This document shows positions 40,118-41,786 of a stretch of 41,786 bases of DNA, one piece after another (within the stretch, counting starts at the first letter, position 1; the number at the start of each line of letters is the position of its first letter). The translations under genes were made by a program, and so were the position numbers. The notes below the pieces were generated by a model that made no database searches, was not told where the DNA came from, and saw only the letters and a program-made list of their open reading frames with translations. Origin of the DNA: Actinomycetota bacterium. GTDB lineage: Bacteria > Actinomycetota > Actinomycetes > S36-B12. The stretch lies in contig VGCC01000016.1 in NCBI GenBank assembly GCA_016870195.1, positions 1 to 41,786 on the forward strand, in the 5' to 3' direction.

Positions 40118-41314
40118 ATGGCCCAGCACCGATTTTTCGACGACGAAGGCTTTGAGTTCATGGCGCTCATCACGCTCGGCTCTGCGCCCTATCGTCTGTC
40201 TGAGCCCGGCGAGGTCTTCGCCACCACGGACCGCATCACCAACGCCGATCCCGATTCGTGGTTTGACGAGTGGATGGCCACGGCGCGGCGGGTCCGTCGG
40301 ATCGCCGAGGAGGCCGAGGCAGCCGGCCACCTCGCTTCTGCACGCGACGCCTACCTGAGAGCGGCGAACTACGCGGCCTCAGCGTTCTTCTACGTCCTCG
40401 CGACCAAGGACCCCTCGCGCGAACTCGCCACGTGGAAGTGGCACCGAGAGTGCTTCGACCACGCCATGCGACTGTGGCCGACACCGGTCGAGCACATCTC
40501 AATTCCCTACGAGGGCACCCACCTGCACGGCTACTTCTGGTCCGCGGGGCCGGAGCGCAGGCCCACCATCATCCTCAACAACGGGTCCGACGGCCCGGTC
40601 AGCGACATGCTTGAGATGGGTGTCGTCGACGCGCTTGCCCGTGGCTACCACGCGATGACCTTCGACGGCCCCGGCCAGGGGCGTGCCCTGTATGACCAGA
40701 AGCTCTACTTCCGCTACGACTGGGAGGCCGTCATCACTCCGGTCGTCGACTTCCTCGTCAAGCGTCCCGACGTCGACCCAGCAAAGCTTGTGCTGGCCGG
40801 CAACAGCCAGGGCGGCTACTGGGTGCCTCGCGCCGCGGCGTTCGAACACCGACTGGCTGCCATCATCGCCGATCCCGGAGTCATCGACGTCCGCACATCG
40901 TGGACCGGCAAGCTGCCGGAGCAGATGCTGCAGTTGCTGGCGGCCGGGCAAGACGAGCAGTTCGACCAGATCATGACGCAGATCGAGGGTGCCAGCTCCG
41001 AGGTGCGCACGAGCCTGTCTAAGCGCATCGAGCCCTACGGCCTGCCCACCCTCTCGGCAGTGCTGCACGAACTCGACAAATGGAACCTGACCGATGTCGC
41101 GGGCAAGATCACGTGCCCGACGCTCATCACCGATCCGGACGATGAGCAGTTCTGGCCCGGCCAGTCCCAGCAGCTCTACGACCTGATGACCGCACCCGGC
41201 AAGGAGATAACGCACTTCACTTCTGCCGAGGGTGCCAATTGGCATTGCGAGCCCATGGCTCCCCAGGTGCGCGGTCAGCGGGTCTTCGACTGGGTCGACC
41301 AGGTCCTGGGTTAG
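40118..41314 (+). CDS. Alpha/beta hydrolase (FrsA / 2,6-dihydroxypseudooxynicotine hydrolase-like)
   Basis: 398 aa. A helical N-terminal region with RVRRIAEEAEAAGHLASARDAYLRAANYAASAFF precedes the hydrolase core. Nucleophile VLAGNSQGGYWVPRAA, a conserved DGPGQG turn, the acid in TDPDDEQFWPG and the His in EGANWHCEP. The N-terminal lid and core match the FrsA/DHPON-hydrolase group, which cleaves C-C or ester bonds. No secretion signal. Confidence 0.88.
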   Translation: MAQHRFFDDEGFEFMALITLGSAPYRLSEPGEVFATTDRITNADPDSWFDEWMATARRVRRIAEEAEAAGHLASARDAYLRAANYAASAFFYVLATKDPSRELATWKWHRECFDHAMRLWPTPVEHISIPYEGTHLHGYFWSAGPERRPTIILNNGSDGPVSDMLEMGVVDALARGYHAMTFDGPGQGRALYDQKLYFRYDWEAVITPVVDFLVKRPDVDPAKLVLAGNSQGGYWVPRAAAFEHRLAAIIADPGVIDVRTSWTGKLPEQMLQLLAAGQDEQFDQIMTQIEGASSEVRTSLSKRIEPYGLPTLSAVLHELDKWNLTDVAGKITCPTLITDPDDEQFWPGQSQQLYDLMTAPGKEITHFTSAEGANWHCEPMAPQVRGQRVFDWVDQVLG

Positions 41315-41426
41315 TCGGCCGCGATCGGCGCGTACGCCGCGTCGGTGAGTTGCAGCAGATCCTGCGGGGCGCCTACCCTGAATCCACGCGGACGGCACCG
41401 GGCCGTCCCAATGCCGGGAGGGCTCC

Positions 41427-41786
41427 ATGGCCCGAGGCCGTCACCAAAGCCGCCGCGACATCCGCGCCATCCGTGCCGCTCGTGCCGGCATCGCCGTGAC
41501 AATCGGCGCCCTGCTTGCCGCCGGGCTCGCGATCCCCACCAGTGCCGCAGGCACCCCACCGAATGTCGGAGTGTCGAACGTGTACCCGACGGTGTTTACT
41601 GCGGCTCCCGACACAAACGTCACTGTGACCGTGGTGAATCCCGCAGGGACTCCCTCGTACCTGACACCGAGCACCACGGCCCAGTTCAAGAATTGCACCC
41701 AGGGTACCCAGGGTGTTCCAGATGGCGCCAAGAGCGCCCCGGGCACCTTGGCTCCAAGGGTCGCCTCCGCGTCGAATCAGAACCGG
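41427..41786 (+). CDS. Secreted protein, N-terminal part (3' end outside window)
   Basis: ATG 41427 follows GGAGGG by 4 bases. The open frame continues past the window end, 120 codons. A basic N-terminus (ARGRHQSRRDIRAIRAARA) and hydrophobic stretch (GIAVTIGALLAAGLAIPTSAAG) form a signal peptide; then a Thr/Val/Pro-rich start of a beta domain (VYPTVFTAAPDTNVTVTVVNP). Twin basic residues RR lie near the start but no clear RRxFL motif. Family cannot be named. Confidence 0.75.
   Translation, partial: MARGRHQSRRDIRAIRAARAGIAVTIGALLAAGLAIPTSAAGTPPNVGVSNVYPTVFTAAPDTNVTVTVVNPAGTPSYLTPSTTAQFKNCTQGTQGVPDGAKSAPGTLAPRVASASNQNR

Noticed and set aside
41311-41559. Minus-strand frame at the right end
   Set aside because: The last 20 residues (PQDLLQLTDAAYAPIAAD) look protein-like, but the upstream part is Arg-rich shadow of the secreted-protein gene; too little to call.

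Overview
The window is GC-rich, densely packed bacterial DNA. Frequent 4-base start/stop overlaps, GTG starts, probable leaderless genes, a mycothiol-type arsenate reductase, a DUF5522 protein, an IlvG-like enzyme and an Orn exonuclease all point to an actinobacterium (Actinomycetota). I cannot fix the class. It looks chromosomal: housekeeping genes (radA, mutY, orn, a ppx/gppA homologue, a TrmH/SpoU methyltransferase, two tRNAs) are mixed with accessory islands. No CRISPR array, rRNA or complete insertion sequence is visible.

Layout. 1-3303: three amide-bond hydrolases in a row (end of a dimethylformamidase-like large subunit, a class II deacetylase-like enzyme, an Amidohydro_3 enzyme). 3419-4123: a HigB/HigA-type toxin-antitoxin locus behind a long dyad operator; the toxin frame is broken by one base. 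4176-6115: a phosphopantetheinyl transferase, then a heliorhodopsin with its active-site residues intact, facing a TspO-family gene. 6222-9710: a one-strand module of P450, VOC protein, Gfo/Idh/MocA oxidoreductase and FCD-type GntR regulator. 9713-14094: mutY, a membrane-anchored protein, a FitAB/VapBC pair, radA and a Cys-rich protein. 14176-17904: ppx-like, GroES-like, sulfotransferase and a PYROXD2-like FAD oxidoreductase. 17901-20727: a secreted hydrolase, an Rrf2 regulator and a ChrA transporter.

20729-21371: a decayed segment (mtnC fragment joined to an IS481-type transposase fragment) next to tRNA-Lys. 21385-26074: two Gfo/Idh/MocA genes (the second without a normal start codon), a secreted SGNH esterase, DUF5522 and a pirin. 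26144-30082: a membrane protein, a HAD-II enzyme, an arsenic island (arsC, an arsR-phosphatase fusion, a divergent AqpS-like aquaporin), then a sulfur module (a 38-residue Cys-rich protein and a rhodanese behind a CsoR/CstR-type dyad) and a dead PIN-domain fragment beside tRNA-His. 30234-41786: orn, CBS and universal stress proteins, hydrolases, an MFS exporter, a frameshifted TrmH gene, an ABM monooxygenase next to an IlvG-like ThDP enzyme, and secreted or membrane proteins of unknown role.

The most notable items are the heliorhodopsin/TspO locus, the ArsR-phosphatase fusion without cysteine in its sensor domain paired with ArsC and an aquaporin, the operator-controlled Cys-rich peptide plus rhodanese unit, and several broken genes. 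All function assignments come from reading the sequence and family knowledge; no database search was run.
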